From: Dasypus novemcinctus
Lineage: Eukaryota; Chordata; Mammalia; Cingulata; Dasypodidae
DNA: 64,000 nt
Direction of reading: 5' to 3'
NCBI RefSeq assembly: GCF_030445035.2
Contig: NC_080682.1
Coordinates: 30,982,770 to 31,046,769, forward strand
The notes beneath the pieces were generated by a model, which saw only the letters and a list, made by a program, of their open reading frames with translations, was not told where the DNA came from and did no database searches. Position 1 is the stretch's first letter, and every line of letters starts with the position of its first letter. Below, in pieces: positions 46,101 through 57,879 of this stretch. Made by a program: the position numbers and the translations under genes.

Positions 46101-48260
46101 TTTTTTGGGATTAATTTTCTGAATTAACTAATGTGTTTAATTAACTTTCAAAGCCTAGTTTAAGCATGCAGCTTTTTATAATAATATTTTCAAAGTAAAC
46201 ACATTCTATTAATACTCAAGTATCTGCATCCAATTATTGCTAAAGTAGATTGCCAGGCTAATATATGATCAAGGGTACTTCCCTTATAATTATTCTGTAT
46301 CTTCCAGGGACCTTCAAAAATTAGGGCATATTTGTAATGCAATCTTGCCTGCAAAAATAAGAGGAATAAAGATTTAGAGAAAAAGTTGCAAAGTCACATG
46401 AAATTAATCATTTAGGAGATTTTAGATAAGCCACTTACTTTTTTCCTTATGTATTTCTTTTCACCTTTTATAAGTTTATCACATATGTAAAATAAACCAG
46501 ACATGCTTTATAGTAATATGTGTTTTTCCATTTTAATTTGTTGATATATCTTCTGGAGGGGGATGGTTAAATAAAATTTCAGGACTTTGGTTTTATTACA
46601 ACTCTAAACTTCTCAGCTCTTATTTCTCTTTCCCCAACAACACACATATACATTCATTAAAGAATAAATGTGAGTTTTTGCAAAATATTCTACCAGGAAA
46701 ATCGCTTCCTATTTAGAAAGTACCACTTAAAATTCCCCTTTCATTCTATTTTCTTCCCCTCAAAACTTCCCAGTCTCTCTTCTCCCTTTTTCTCAGACTG
46801 TCAAACACATACAAACAAAGCCACCTTCAGACCCACACAGAGCCATGCGAACACACACTCAGCTGCTTCAAAGAATTAATTGGTATGTATTTCCAAAGGA
46901 GGTAGATCAATTTTCAAAGGCTGACTCTGACTCATGTTTTCTGGCATATGGTTTTCCCTCTTTGTAGAAGCCTTCCAGCAGTTGGTAGTAAAGAATAATG
47001 GAAATCCATCTCAATATCAAAGCAAAGCAGTATTAATATTGAGGTACATAAAGAAATTTCACTTACATTGTATGTTTAAATGAAATGACCAAAATAGTGT
47101 ACCATTATATATTAATATATCCATTCCTTTGTAAAACTTAGGGAGAGAAAGGGCTTTGTAAAGAAAATCAGTTATTTTGAGATTTGGGGTTTTGACATGT
47201 CTTACTTTGAGACATATTTTCTGCTCTCTAGTTTAGCTCTCCTAGGTCTAATTAATTTGGGGTTTTGACATGTCTTACTTAGTGACATTGATTCTTTTTT
47301 TAATTCATCAAATGTATGTGTTTTTAAGGAAATTTTAATGGTTTGTTAACTCATCATCACTTGTAAAATAGTATTTTTAATCTTCACATTTTCTTGCTTA
47401 TTGCACAATGCATTTATATGAAAAGTGTTTCAAATGTTTTTGCTTATTTATTTAATGCAAAAGCAATTTACTCTTAAAAGTAATAAGAAACTGTTAATTA
47501 TTATAGAGTATGTGTTTTCTTCATCTACTTCTTCCCTTAACATATGACAATATTTATTAACTCTCCTTTTAAAATGAAGTATTATTTTTGTTTATTTTTA
47601 TACTTTCTCTCTTTTTAGTTTCCCCAGTCTTTTCTTTCACTTGGGTGTTTGAAATTACTGTATTTCCAGAATATATACAATGTTTTGTCTTTGCTCAATG
47701 ACTTTTTTATTTTTTATTTTTTTGAGGTACTGGAGGCCTGGGTTTGAACTTAGGACCTTGTATGTGGGAAGCTGGTGCTCAACCACAGAACCACAGTGGC
47801 TTCCCTGAGTTGGTTTTTCGTTTTGTTTTGCTTGTTTGTTTTGTTTCTCAGGAGCCACTAGGAACCAAACCCAGGATCTCTGACATGGGAGGTGGGCACT
47901 CATTGACTTCCTGCCCAATGACTTTTTAAATAATTATCTCATCAAAATTAATGATATGACTTTGAACTCTCTACAGCTAAGCTCTGTTATGGTCATTAAT
48001 TTCAAAAGATACTTGTTTACAAAACTTGTGAACATCACAAAGCTGGGAAATAAGCTAGCAAATTGCAAAGAATCAAGACCAGAGAATGACTAGGATCCAA
48101 GAAATAAACTGAACACAATATGATGATATTATTTAGAAATGAAGTGCTGCATTTAAACTGAAACGTGTACAAATTGCTCACTACTAATACATAAAAATAG
48201 TTTTTTAATTACTTTGTTAAATGTCAACTAAAATCTACCAAATAATTATCATGTTATTGT
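46101..48260 (+). repeat. 3' flank of OR duplication unit 2
   Basis: Collinear with 5611-7690 for about 2 kb, ending near 'aaatgtcaactaaa', which is also where unit 1 ends (7668). Contains the SINE at 47708-47915; otherwise no gene is seen. Confidence 0.7.
47708..47915 (-). repeat. dimeric xenarthran tRNA-derived SINE
   Basis: Two antisense tRNA-like heads joined by a T/G-rich linker ('gttttgcttgtttgttttg'). The target duplication is caatgacttttt at 47696-47707 and 47916-47927. The empty site is at about 7336-7350 in unit 1. Confidence 0.8.
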
Positions 48261-49450
48261 AAGTCATATGTTCTCTAAACAGTAACAATATAAAGCTAAG
48301 CCTCAGGTTTCAATTGAAGTAACAATCCCACTTAGTTCAAACTGATCAAATAAAATCAAAGATAGCATGTTAATTCTTAGTCAATGTGTTTTGGAGAATA
48401 GAGATGAACAATATTATGTCAAGAAGATAGTACCCAAAATGTTTATGCTTCTTAAAAAAAAGATAAAATGCAAAATATTTGAGATGATATGAGGATATTT
48501 AATGTTTAGGTTAGGAATACAGAAAGGATGTCATAGCTGTAATGAAAACATAAACTAGATATCAAATGGAATGTGAGGCGTCAGAAAGCAGAAATGCAAT
48601 CATTTGTTCTTTATTTTTGTATAATTTATTGCTTTTAAATATATTGATGACTAACTGTAATGACATAGCTTCATTCCTCAATTTTAGTGCCCAAGAGAGT
48701 CACATAATGTGGAATTATAAGACAGTAAAAATAGAAATCAGATGCAGAGCAACATGCAATAAGTTTATTTTTAACTATGCCATTGTCAATGTGATATTTC
48801 CTTATTATCCTAATTAGTAATCCCTACTTTTTGATGAAGGAAAATAGAAATGTGAGGAACTTTTGTAATGTTTTGAATATGTCTGTGATTCCATCCTTTT
48901 GATAAAGCAAACACTGAGGAAAATTGTCAAAATCAACTTGCATAGAATTCCTTAAAACAATCAAATATTTGAAACAACCTGATTAGAATTTATCTGAGGA
49001 AAAGTTTCTGAAATTCATTGAGATGAACTAGTGTATGATGTTGTAACTTGGTCCATTCCCTTCCCACAGTTATGCAGAATCCTTGAAAATCACCCATTTC
49101 ACAACAATGGAAGCAATTTAACACAACATCCTTGCAATCACTCAAGGGTTGCAACTGAGTTTGAAGTACTCAAGGATGTCTATCCTAGCTACCCAGCACA
49201 GCACTGATATTACTTGACCTGTCTGGCAAATCCATGGGAAATTTCAGTTACAGGGTGTTGTTATTACTTTCAGTCAGAGCTCAGTTTGTGTGAATAATCC
49301 TGTTCCCAGGGTAATTGTCTAAGAAAGACAGCAGCGTTTTTTAACATCACAACTGTCTGCTTCTGCAATACCCAATGGAGAAAGCAAGAGCCTGGCCCTA
49401 AACTTAAATGGAAGATCTTAAGAATTAGATGGTCTTGGGGATTTAGAAAA
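48261..49450. other. AT-rich DNA, nothing recognised
   Basis: No open frame with a motif, no repeat that I can name and no second copy in the window. The duplication ends at its left edge; the ERV-L LTR region starts at its right edge. Confidence 0.5.
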
Positions 49451-49599
49451 GTCAGAGAATATCCCTTGAGATCTATGAAGCTTGCCCATGTACAGGGATG
49501 TGCACTTGCCCAGGGAAGACCTGAGAAAACCCCAGTCTCTCATCCTTGCCTGTCCTAAAGCTCTGCACATGCAGAGGGAGAGCATTCAAGTTGAGTTGT

Positions 49600-49935
49600 G
49601 AACTGCCTGAGCATAGAAAGTATGCCCAAACACACAAATTTTCCCAACCCAGCTTCTGGAAGGCATGGGTCAGGGCAGCTGCAAGACCAAAGACCATACC
49701 CAGCAAAGAGTCAGATATGAGCTTTACTGGGATTTATGAGTGGGAGAGGATCTGGCAGTGGCAGACTGAGCAATGAAAGTAGTGCTCCACCATAAGGGGC
49801 AATACAAAGGGTCTCAGAACAAAGGCATTGCATAACAGACTTTCTGCTAAGGTCACATGAAGCATGTAAATAGGGTCTCATGATGTTACTGTAAGAAGGA
49901 GGGGTGCAGCCAGGAGAAAACTACAGTCTGTGGTA
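49600..49935 (-). mobile_element. ERV-L-like 3' LTR (approximate)
   Basis: Minus-strand polyadenylation motif AATAAA-like in 'ctttactggga' reversed (worn) and alignment to 62130-62440 as described for the whole element. The left end may extend to about 49450. Confidence 0.55.
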
Positions 49936-49936
49936 A

Positions 49937-50530
49937 CATCTATATATTCTTTTTCAATTCTGGAAAAGAGTTACTAGTAAACATAGTATTATCAATATAA
50001 TGAAATAACGTTACAGTTTTCTTAAACATGGCCAGGTCTTTTGCCAGGAGGCCATGACATGGTTGGGTGTGCACATAGCCTTGGGGAAGTGCTGTGAAAG
50101 CCCATTGCTGGCTTTCCCATATGAAGGCAAAAGTATGTTGGTTTGACTTGTCTAAGGAGACACTAAGTAAAGCAAGATTCAAATAAAATTATAGTGACAT
50201 AACCAATACTGATTTCTTGTAATAAACCAGCAATGTTTGGGACCACTGAATATAGTGGTGGAGTTACTTTATTTAATTCATGATAATTACTGTCTTGTGC
50301 CATATTTCATCAGGCTTTCATACTGGTCATATAGAGCTATTAAAAGGGCTGTGGGTAGTTATTATTATTCCCACCCTTTCCAATTCTTTGAATGTAGCCT
50401 AATTCCTTGGTGGTCTCCCAGGAATACGTACAGTTTAGTTGCTATAATTCTTCAGGGTGAAGGCACCTTTACCAGGGACCACTTAGATTTTACTTTTAGC
50501 ACCTTCTTTATTACTGCTCATTGAAGCCAG
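49937..50530 (-). pseudogene. ERV-L-like reverse transcriptase fragment
   Basis: On the minus strand: a fingers segment (THSPFNSS, KPDEIW) near 50290-50400, then HTFAFIWESQQWAFTALPQGY and HYIDNTMF. The catalytic YIDD-type motif reads YIDN (49988-49999). Stops separate the two parts. The sequence ends directly against the LTR-like segment, so RNase H and integrase are gone. Confidence 0.8.
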
Positions 50531-50611
50531 AATTACCTTATGGTAGTTTGTAATGTGATATATTGGAGAATGTCAATTCCTGAGCTAAAATCAGGTATAG
50601 AGGAAATATAC

Positions 50612-51114
50612 TAATATGGCCTGTGCATAAAATCAAACTTATTCTATATCCAAGTATGCCTAGTTACCAGAAAGCCAATTGAGAGGCATAAGCTCTACAG
50701 GCTTTGGATAAATGTGTTAATTCAAGCTTACCTGAAATGTGTGGGATATGTGTTAATTGAAGCTTACCTGGAGGATATATGTTAATTCAAGCTTACCTGG
50801 AATGAGTAGGGTATGTGTTAATTCAAGCTTACCTGAAGGATATGTGTTAATTCAAGACCTGTCTGGTACTCAGATAAACACTTGAAACTAAGAAAATTAA
50901 TTTTTTAAAAAAGGTCCTTTTGCATATAAGCACCATTTGACTCCCCACTCCTACATCCTCTGTATAAAAGGGACTCAAAAATCCTATTTGGGACTTGGTA
51001 TTTTTATTAGGACAGGAGTCTGCTGAGAAAGGCACACTATTAATAAATCTTCCTTCTCAACTTCTCATGTCCTGGCCTTCAATACCACTTACACCCAACT
51101 TCTATCCTACAACA
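50612..51114 (+). mobile_element. ERV-C 5' LTR with expanded U3 repeats
   Basis: TAATATGGCC to CCTACAACA. The U3 holds four units starting 'gttaattcaagcttacct' (50716-50845), alternating in spacer length, where the 3' LTR has two. TATAAAAG near 50963 and AATAAA near 51043. Confidence 0.88.
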
Positions 51115-51118
51115 TCTC

Positions 51119-51136
51119 TGGGGGCTTGTCCAGAAT
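51119..51136 (+). promoter_or_regulatory. primer-binding site, tRNA-Pro type
   Basis: TGGGGGCTTGTCCAGAAT differs from the classical Pro-type retroviral site at two or three positions, mostly CpG decay. Four bases separate it from the LTR, as in ERV-B. Confidence 0.75.
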
Positions 51137-52114
51137 ACACTGAGAAGACCAGAGGCAGCAACAGTTGATTGCCAATCCTGGCAATCTCCAAAAAGGTTGA
51201 AAGGGCCCAGGCAAACCCCACCCTTGGGCACCACTGAACATCCCTTAGTCCAGAAAGAGGTTGTGGACTCTGTCAGAGTCCTCCCAGAGAAACCAGAGGC
51301 ACCGGAGTGTTCAAAAGAGACCCTGAGAACAAAACAAGGAACTCCATATGCCAGATGTGTAAAACCACACAGGGGCATAGCTTAGGAAAAGCCTAATTCT
51401 GAAAAATAAGGATAGAAGCCTGATCAGCTTCGAAGAAGACCCCAGTACTTCTGAGGAAAAATGAGGAAGCCATCTTCTCTAGGTCCAAGAAAGGATAGGA
51501 GGGAGGGTGGTTGTGTTCGTGCAATTGTGGAGACTGTGTGAGATGCAGAGACACACTTCTGTGGGGTGAGTGTGGAGTCCTGATCCACAGTTCCATAGAG
51601 ACCTCATCTGGTCAAGGGCAGTCTGGAGGGCCTCTCTGAAAAGGGACCCACTTCTGAGTCCTCTACTGACCACCTAAGACTAAGAGGTGCCATAAGTTCC
51701 CATGAGGGACATAGCCAGAAATGAATGAAGCAAAAGGCTGGCTTAGTGTTGTATAGCATCAACACAGGGTGGAAACATGGGAAACACTCAAACTAGGACC
51801 CTGTTAGGTTGTATGCTGAAACACTTTCCCTGAGCATTTCATGGAGATGTATAGAGTATAAAGTTCCAGTCAGGAAAGCATAGAATGTTTTGTGAATAAG
51901 ATGGCTGATTTTCAGTGTGGGCTGGCCCCAGGAGGGCACCTTTGACCCCCAGATCATCTGTAAGGTCCACAATGTAGTAATTGGAAAACCAGGGCACCCT
52001 AAGCAGTTCCCCTACATTGATGCCTAGCAGGATACTATAAGTCAAAGTTTGTCCTGGTTAGGAAAATGTACAACTAAACAAGCCAGGATTTGCCTGATAC
52101 AAAAGCCCAGAAGT
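51137..52114 (+). other. ERV-C leader, related to the ERV-B leader
   Basis: Shared order with ERV-B: 'agaccagaggcagcaaca', 'ggcaaaccccacccttggg', 'tagtccagaaagaggttgtg', 'agtcctccc', 'cctgatcagctt' and 'ccatcttctctaggtcc', against ERV-B 13012-13350. No open gag start is apparent. It would hold the packaging signal in an active virus, by position. Confidence 0.6.
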
Positions 52115-52530
52115 GGGAAGCAGCTGTAGCTCAACTGATAGAGCATCCAACTATCATATAAGAGGTCCATGGTTCAGTACCCAGGGGTCTCCTGACCTGT
52201 GTGGTGAGCTGGCCCACATGCAATGCTGCCATGCACAAGGAGTGCCATGCCATGCAGGGGTGTCCCTCATGTAGGGGTACCCCACACACAAGGAGTGTAC
52301 CCCACTAGGAGAGCCACCCCATGTGAAAAAAGAGCAGACCACCCAGGAGTGGCACCACACACACAGAGAGGTGATGCAGCAAGATGACGCAACCAAAAAA
52401 AGTGACAGTTTCCCAGTGCCACAAGACAAGAATGCAAATGAACACAAGAAGAACACACAGCAAATGGACACAGAGTACAGACACTGGGGGGTGAGGGAGA
52501 GAAATAAATAAAAATAAATCTTAAAAAATA
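52115..52530 (+). repeat. DAS-type SINE in ERV-C leader/gag
   Basis: Head 'gtagctcaactgatagagc', body with repeated 'caaggagtgc'-like units and tail of AAAT. More diverged than the copy at 8904 and with a different head subtype. I see no clear target duplication. Confidence 0.8.
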
Positions 52531-53039
52531 TTAAAAAACCATCAGTGTTGTCCCAGGAACCAGGCCAAACAAGCGCAAAGGGTCCAGAAAAAGTGAGTCC
52601 CAGATCCAGTGCCAACTCACCCATTCTAGCAGGGCCAGACAAAAATGACCTCCCTCTGCCTATGAGATTGCTCCTACCACGCCAGTGCTGAGGAATGGGC
52701 ATGCTTCCCCATCACCATTGCCCCTAGGAAGTGCATCCACACCATCCCAGCAGCTGTTTTTGCTGCCAGCCCCATGGGAAGTGCATCCACACTGTCCTAG
52801 CAGCTGTCTTTGCCACCACCATCCCTGGGAAGTGCATTACACCATCCCAACAGCTGTCTGACACCATCCAGACTTGGAAGTGCATGCCAGCTACCCCCAT
52901 AGCCATCTACCCTAGCAGCATAATGCCGACCTTCAGTCAGGAAGGAGTGCCTGACAGATGACAACTCAGATCATGGGGAACCCTGGGGACAGGTGGAGCA
53001 GGGAGAAGGGTCACCCTATAGGTACCTCCCTGAGAAGTC

Positions 53040-53950
53040 TGAGCTCCAATTTATTATGATACAGATGGCCAGATTCAAGGAAGAAACCGAATATTTATAT
53101 ACCAGCCCTTCAATACCACTGACCTCTTTAACTGTAAAAGCCACACCCCACCATACTCAGAGATGACTCAGGCCATGACAAACCTTTTTCACTCAATCAA
53201 ACAGACCCACAAGCCCACCTAGGCTGATTGTAAACAGTTTCTCATGACCTTACTCAGCTTCAAGGAAAGAATGCCACTCACACAAGGGACTCTAAGCTGG
53301 CTCAAAAAGCACCCATCTGAAGGAACCCTGGACAGTAACCAACATACCTGCACACAGTTCCCAGACAAGGAGCCCCAACAGGATCCCAATGACACAACCA
53401 GGTTCAACAAGGACTAGAAATTTTCCATAGGGCCTTAGTTGAAGGGTTCAGAGCTGGGAGTCAAAAAGCAGTAAACATGGCAAAGACCACCCAAGTACAG
53501 ACTCTTGATGAAAGTCCTGCTGAGTTCTATGAGAGACTGTGTGAGGCATTTCATGTATACATGCCCTTTAACCCAGATGCTCCTGAAAGCCAAACAATGG
53601 TCAATGCAACATTCATTGCCCAATCACAGGCTGACATCCAAAGAAAGTTAAAGAAGTTAGATGGTTTCACAGGTATGAATATTTTCCAGCTCATGGAGGT
53701 AGCCACCAAGGTTTACGTCAACTGCGATGTAGAAACCAGGAGAGAAGAAAACCGGAAAATGAAAAAAAAGAAAAAAACCCAGACCTTCTCACAGCAGTAA
53801 TAGTCAAAAGAAGCAATACTGTGTCAAAGAAAATAAACAGGGAAGCCCCTGTCTCAAGGAGGGGGCCCACCCCTAGGGCGAAATCAGTGTGAGTACTGGA
53901 GGGAGGAGGGTCACTGCAAGCAGGACTGCCCCAACAGGCCACTCGACCCT
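53040..53950 (+). pseudogene. ERV-C gag: capsid and nucleocapsid remnants
   Basis: Capsid sequence begins near 53095 (residues YQPFNTTDLF, then EMTQAMTNLF), with frame changes. The open piece 53477-53800 holds the major homology region and following helices: DESPAEFYERL, AFHVYMPFNPDAPES, SQADIQRKL, VATKVY. The nucleocapsid zinc knuckle near 53886-53928 reads C-x2-W-x4-H-x4-C, so the second Cys is lost. Stops and frameshifts break the gene. Order and spacing fit a gammaretroviral gag. Confidence 0.85.
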
Positions 53951-54119
53951 GTTGCCCCCACATCAGTGACTAAAGCATTAGCCAGGAAAGCAAGCAGAGC
54001 ATCGCAAACTAAACCCTGTGTTTGCAAAAATTCAGAAGGAAAACCTGCAAATCAGCTCATCAAACTTGCAGGAAGAGAGGACTCTGCTGGAGATTATGAG
54101 GACAGATCGGGCTCCTATT

Positions 54120-54300
54120 CACTCAGCCTCATGGAACCTATGGTCGGAGTCCAAATTGGGGGCTGCACCACGCATATGATGGTCAACACTGGGACTCAAC
54201 ACTCTGTAATGACCAATCCAGTCAGGCTATTATCAAAAAGACAAGCCATTATCGTAGGGGTAACTTGTAAAAACACCTAGCAGCCCTGCCTTCAAGCCAG
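54120..54300 (+). pseudogene. ERV-C protease remnant
   Basis: Residues EPMVGVQIGG then VNTGTQHSV: the catalytic DTG is NTG, which would abolish activity. The frame ends at a TAG at 54278-54280. Confidence 0.7.
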
Positions 54301-54659
54301 GACCTGTAATAACATTGTGGGTAAAGAAGTCACTCACAAGTCCCTGTATCTCCCAGAATGCCCAGTCCCCCTCCTGGGTGGGACCTACTGCCTAAACTAC
54401 AGGCTCAAATTACCTTTGATGTCCCAGGGCAATCCACATTAACACCGGGACCACCAAACCCTACAAAAATAGTGCTAACCCTTCCTGTACAGGAAGAATG
54501 GAGACTGTTCTGCCTCAGCGAAGCTGGCCAATCTATGGCCACACAGCTCCCCTTCATAGGTATAACAGAAGTATGGGCACAGGGCAATGCAACAGGGATG
54601 GCACATGCCATTCCTCCAATTATTATTGAAATTATTATTGAAATTATTGAATTATTGAA

Positions 54660-55280
54660 ATAGTGAGCATAGAGCAATATCCAGTTCCACATGAAGTGCA
54701 AGAAAAAATCCAGCTACATATTCAGAGATTGCTGAATGAAGGCATACTAAAGCCATGCCAGTCTCCATGGAATTCCCCAGTTAAAAAGGCTGTTGGGGAT
54801 TATTTCCCAGTCCAGGACTTGCAAGCAGTCAACTCAGCAGTAATAACCCTACATCTCGTGGTCACCAACACTTATACTCTCCTCAACTTAATACCCTCAT
54901 TGGCAGTCTACTTTTCATGCCTGGATCTTAAAGATGCCTTCTTCTGCATTCAGATAGCCCTCTGGAGTCAACTGATTTTCCCCTTTATGTGGGATAATCC
55001 AAGCTCTGGCAAAAAGCAAAAGTTAACCTGGACACTACTCCCTCAGAGATTTCAAAATGTGCCCACTATTTTTAGACCAGCCCTGGCCAGTGATCCCAAA
55101 TCCTTTAAATCAGAAAGCCATAATTGTTTTCTCCTCCAATATGTAAATGATCTCATCCTTGGAAGTCCCACCTACCAAGATTGTGTTAGCAGAACCCATG
55201 CCATCTTAAAACAAAGGGGGTATTGTGTGTCCAAGAGAAAAATTCAAATCTGCCTACCTCAGGTCAAAAGTCTAGATTAA
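54660..55280 (+). pseudogene. ERV-C reverse transcriptase remnant
   Basis: Open over 200 residues: QYPVPHEVQEKI, HIQRLLNEGIL, PCQSPWNSPV, PVQDLQAVN, CLDLKDAFFC, LTWTLLPQRF and FLLQYVNDLILG. The palm motif YVDD is YVND (55140-55151). The segment continues with the connection region in other frames to about 55700. Confidence 0.9.
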
Positions 55281-55499
55281 AAAGTAGCACAGGGACTCAG
55301 TGAATTGGGACTGGAAACAAAGGAGGAAATCTGTAGCTTCCCTGAACCTAGCATTTACCGAAAGGTGTGAGAATTCCTCAGAGCAGCTGGGTTCTGCCTC
55401 ATTTGGATCCCCAATTTTGGGATCCTCACGCGTCATTTGTATGGAACTACAAAGGGGGGAGATCATGATCCCCTGCTCTGGGAAAGACCACAGAAAGGT

Positions 55500-56460
55500 G
55501 CTTTCACTGCTTTCAAGCAGGCTGATGGGAGCACTAGGCCTCAGGCTTTAAGATCTCAGTAAACCATTCTACCTATATGTTCATAATCATCAAGGTATCA
55601 TAGTAGGAATACTCACTCAATACCTGGGTTCCTGGCAAAGACCTGTAACCTATCTATCCAAACAACTGGACACTGTAGCCCAGGGATGACCCTCATGCCT
55701 GCAATCTGTAGTAGCTGCAGCAATGCTAACACTAGAAGCCGTAAAATTAACTCTTGGGCAGCCTATAATTTTTTGGGAACTGCATGAAGTAATCACAATC
55801 TTAGAAGTCAAAAGACACACTGGCTTACTAACAACCACCTGGTTAAATATCAAACCCTATTACATGAAAATCCACCTGTCCATTTGGAATTTAAAAACAC
55901 TGAATCCTGCTACCCTGCTACTCATAGAGCTGGGGGTTCCAACCCTAATTGCCTGGAAACATAGCAAGAAGTGTATTCCAGCTGGCTGGACCTCCAAGAA
56001 GAGCCACTACCAAGTCCTGACATGGAGTTTTTCATGGATGTAGCTTCATTCAGGGCAGTGACTGGCAAGAAGGATATACTGTAGTAACCTCTGAAAGCAC
56101 AGTGGAGGCCTAGTGCCTCCCTGATAACACCTCAGTATAAAAAGTCTAACTCTTTGCCCTCACCTGAGCCCTACAACTTGTGGCTGGGGCCAAGGTTAAC
56201 ATCTACACAGACTGCAAATATGCCTTCTTAACCCTGCACATGCATGAGCCTACAAACAAAAGGGACTCATTAACTTGGGAGGAAAGAGCATTAACTATGG
56301 TACAGATTCTGGAATTACTAGAAGTTTGGGAGCCCATAAAAGTTGCTGTGATGCACTGCAAGGGACACCAGACAAGCAACAGCCCCATTGCTCAAGGAAA
56401 TTGGAAGGCAGATGGTGAAGCAAAAGAGTGGCATGGGAAGGATCCCTATCTGAAAATCTG
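55500..56460 (+). pseudogene. ERV-C RT connection and RNase H remnant
   Basis: Connection-like residues in several frames (for example VIFLGTA-like text near 55770), then RNase H with KVNIYTDCKYAF, EILELLEVW and VMHCKGHQTSNSPIAQGN (56195-56400). The catalytic Asp of YTD is kept. Split by stops near 56040 and 56100. Confidence 0.8.
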
Positions 56461-56639
56461 ACCACTGCCCTCATTCTACAACCTCTTAATTATCAGAAAC
56501 TCCAGTATACACTGCCTGCTGTCATCCTACAGCCTCTGAATCACTGGAAACTGCAATATACTCAAGCTGAAGAGAATGGATATTCTCTGAGAGGGGGACA
56601 CAAGGAGCAAATAAGTAGTGGACATTGCCCAATCACAGA

Positions 56640-57300
56640 ATAGTTGTGCTTCAAATATTAGCCACAACCATAGTTCAGGACTACCACAAAAGCACACACT
56701 TGGGAAAAACCCATCTTAAAGAATTGTTAGAAAGATTCTCCTACATCCCAAGTCTAGCCGCTATCACTCATGCCATATGAGTGACATATGCAAATAATAA
56801 CACTTGCCAGGGACACACAGGAGCCCCAGGAGTCCAAAGAATTGGCAATATGCATCTCAAAAATCTGGTAGTTGATTTCTCCAAAATGTCACAATTCAGA
56901 AACTACAAATACCTCTTATTCCCTGTTTGCACCTTTTCTTGGTCAGGTGGAAGCCTTCCCCACTCAGACCAAAAAGGCTGAAGAAGTTGCCAAAGTTCTT
57001 CCTAAGGAAATCATTCCTCAATATCGGTTACCCTTCTCAATTGGCTCTGACAACTGACCCACCTTCATCTTTGAAATCACTCAAAAGATTGCCAAAGAAC
57101 TGTGCATCCAGTGGAAACTGCCTACCACTTACATCCTCAAATCTCAGGAAAAGTAGAGCAAATGAACCATACAGTAAAAACTTACATTGCCAAGATTTGT
57201 CAAGAAACTGGACTAACGTGGGTGCAAGTACTCCCAAGTGCTCTCCTCCAAATTCAGGCCAGCCCAAGCTGAAAGCTAAGACTAAACCCTCATGAAATTT
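56640..57300 (+). pseudogene. ERV-C integrase remnant
   Basis: Near 56860-57060 the core reads VVDFSKMSQFRNYKYLLFPV, then AEEVAKVLPKEIIPQYRLP and GSDN followed by a stop. The first Asp region and TDN-like (SDN) motif are visible; later parts lie in shifted frames. Confidence 0.8.
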
Positions 57301-57879
57301 TCTTTGGGAGGCCCTCCCTTAATCTGAAATATAGAAGGGGATCTCAGACAAAGAGGAAAGTTATCAGTAGTTCAGCAAAATGATCAGCTTAGGAAAAACC
57401 TTACAAAACATGCATCACTGGGTCCAGGAAAGTGACCCCATTAGCTTAAGCAGCTCCATACACCTGTAAAAGCCAGGAGATGCAGTCTGGGTCAAAGACT
57501 GGAAATCAGCTCCACTAACCCCTCAATGACAATGACTCTATCTTGTCATTTTATCCACCCCCAGTGCAGTTAAAGTAGCTGAAATCACCGGGTGGATACA
57601 ACATAGCTGGGTCAAGCAAGCTGCCCCAGAGTCCTGGACCTGTTTTCCAGATACCCACAATTCAACCAAACTCATCTTGCAAAAGAACAAAACTGCTCCA
57701 GTCACACCCCAGAAACTGACTGGTTCATGCACAGCTGAAGATTGAGGATGCAACACCAAGCCCTACTCCAGTCACATCCCAGAAGCTGACTTGTCCATAC
57801 ATGGCCAAAGGTTGGGGACAGAACACCATGCTCTGCTCCAATCACACCCTAGAAGCTGATTGGTCTATGCATAGTCAAT

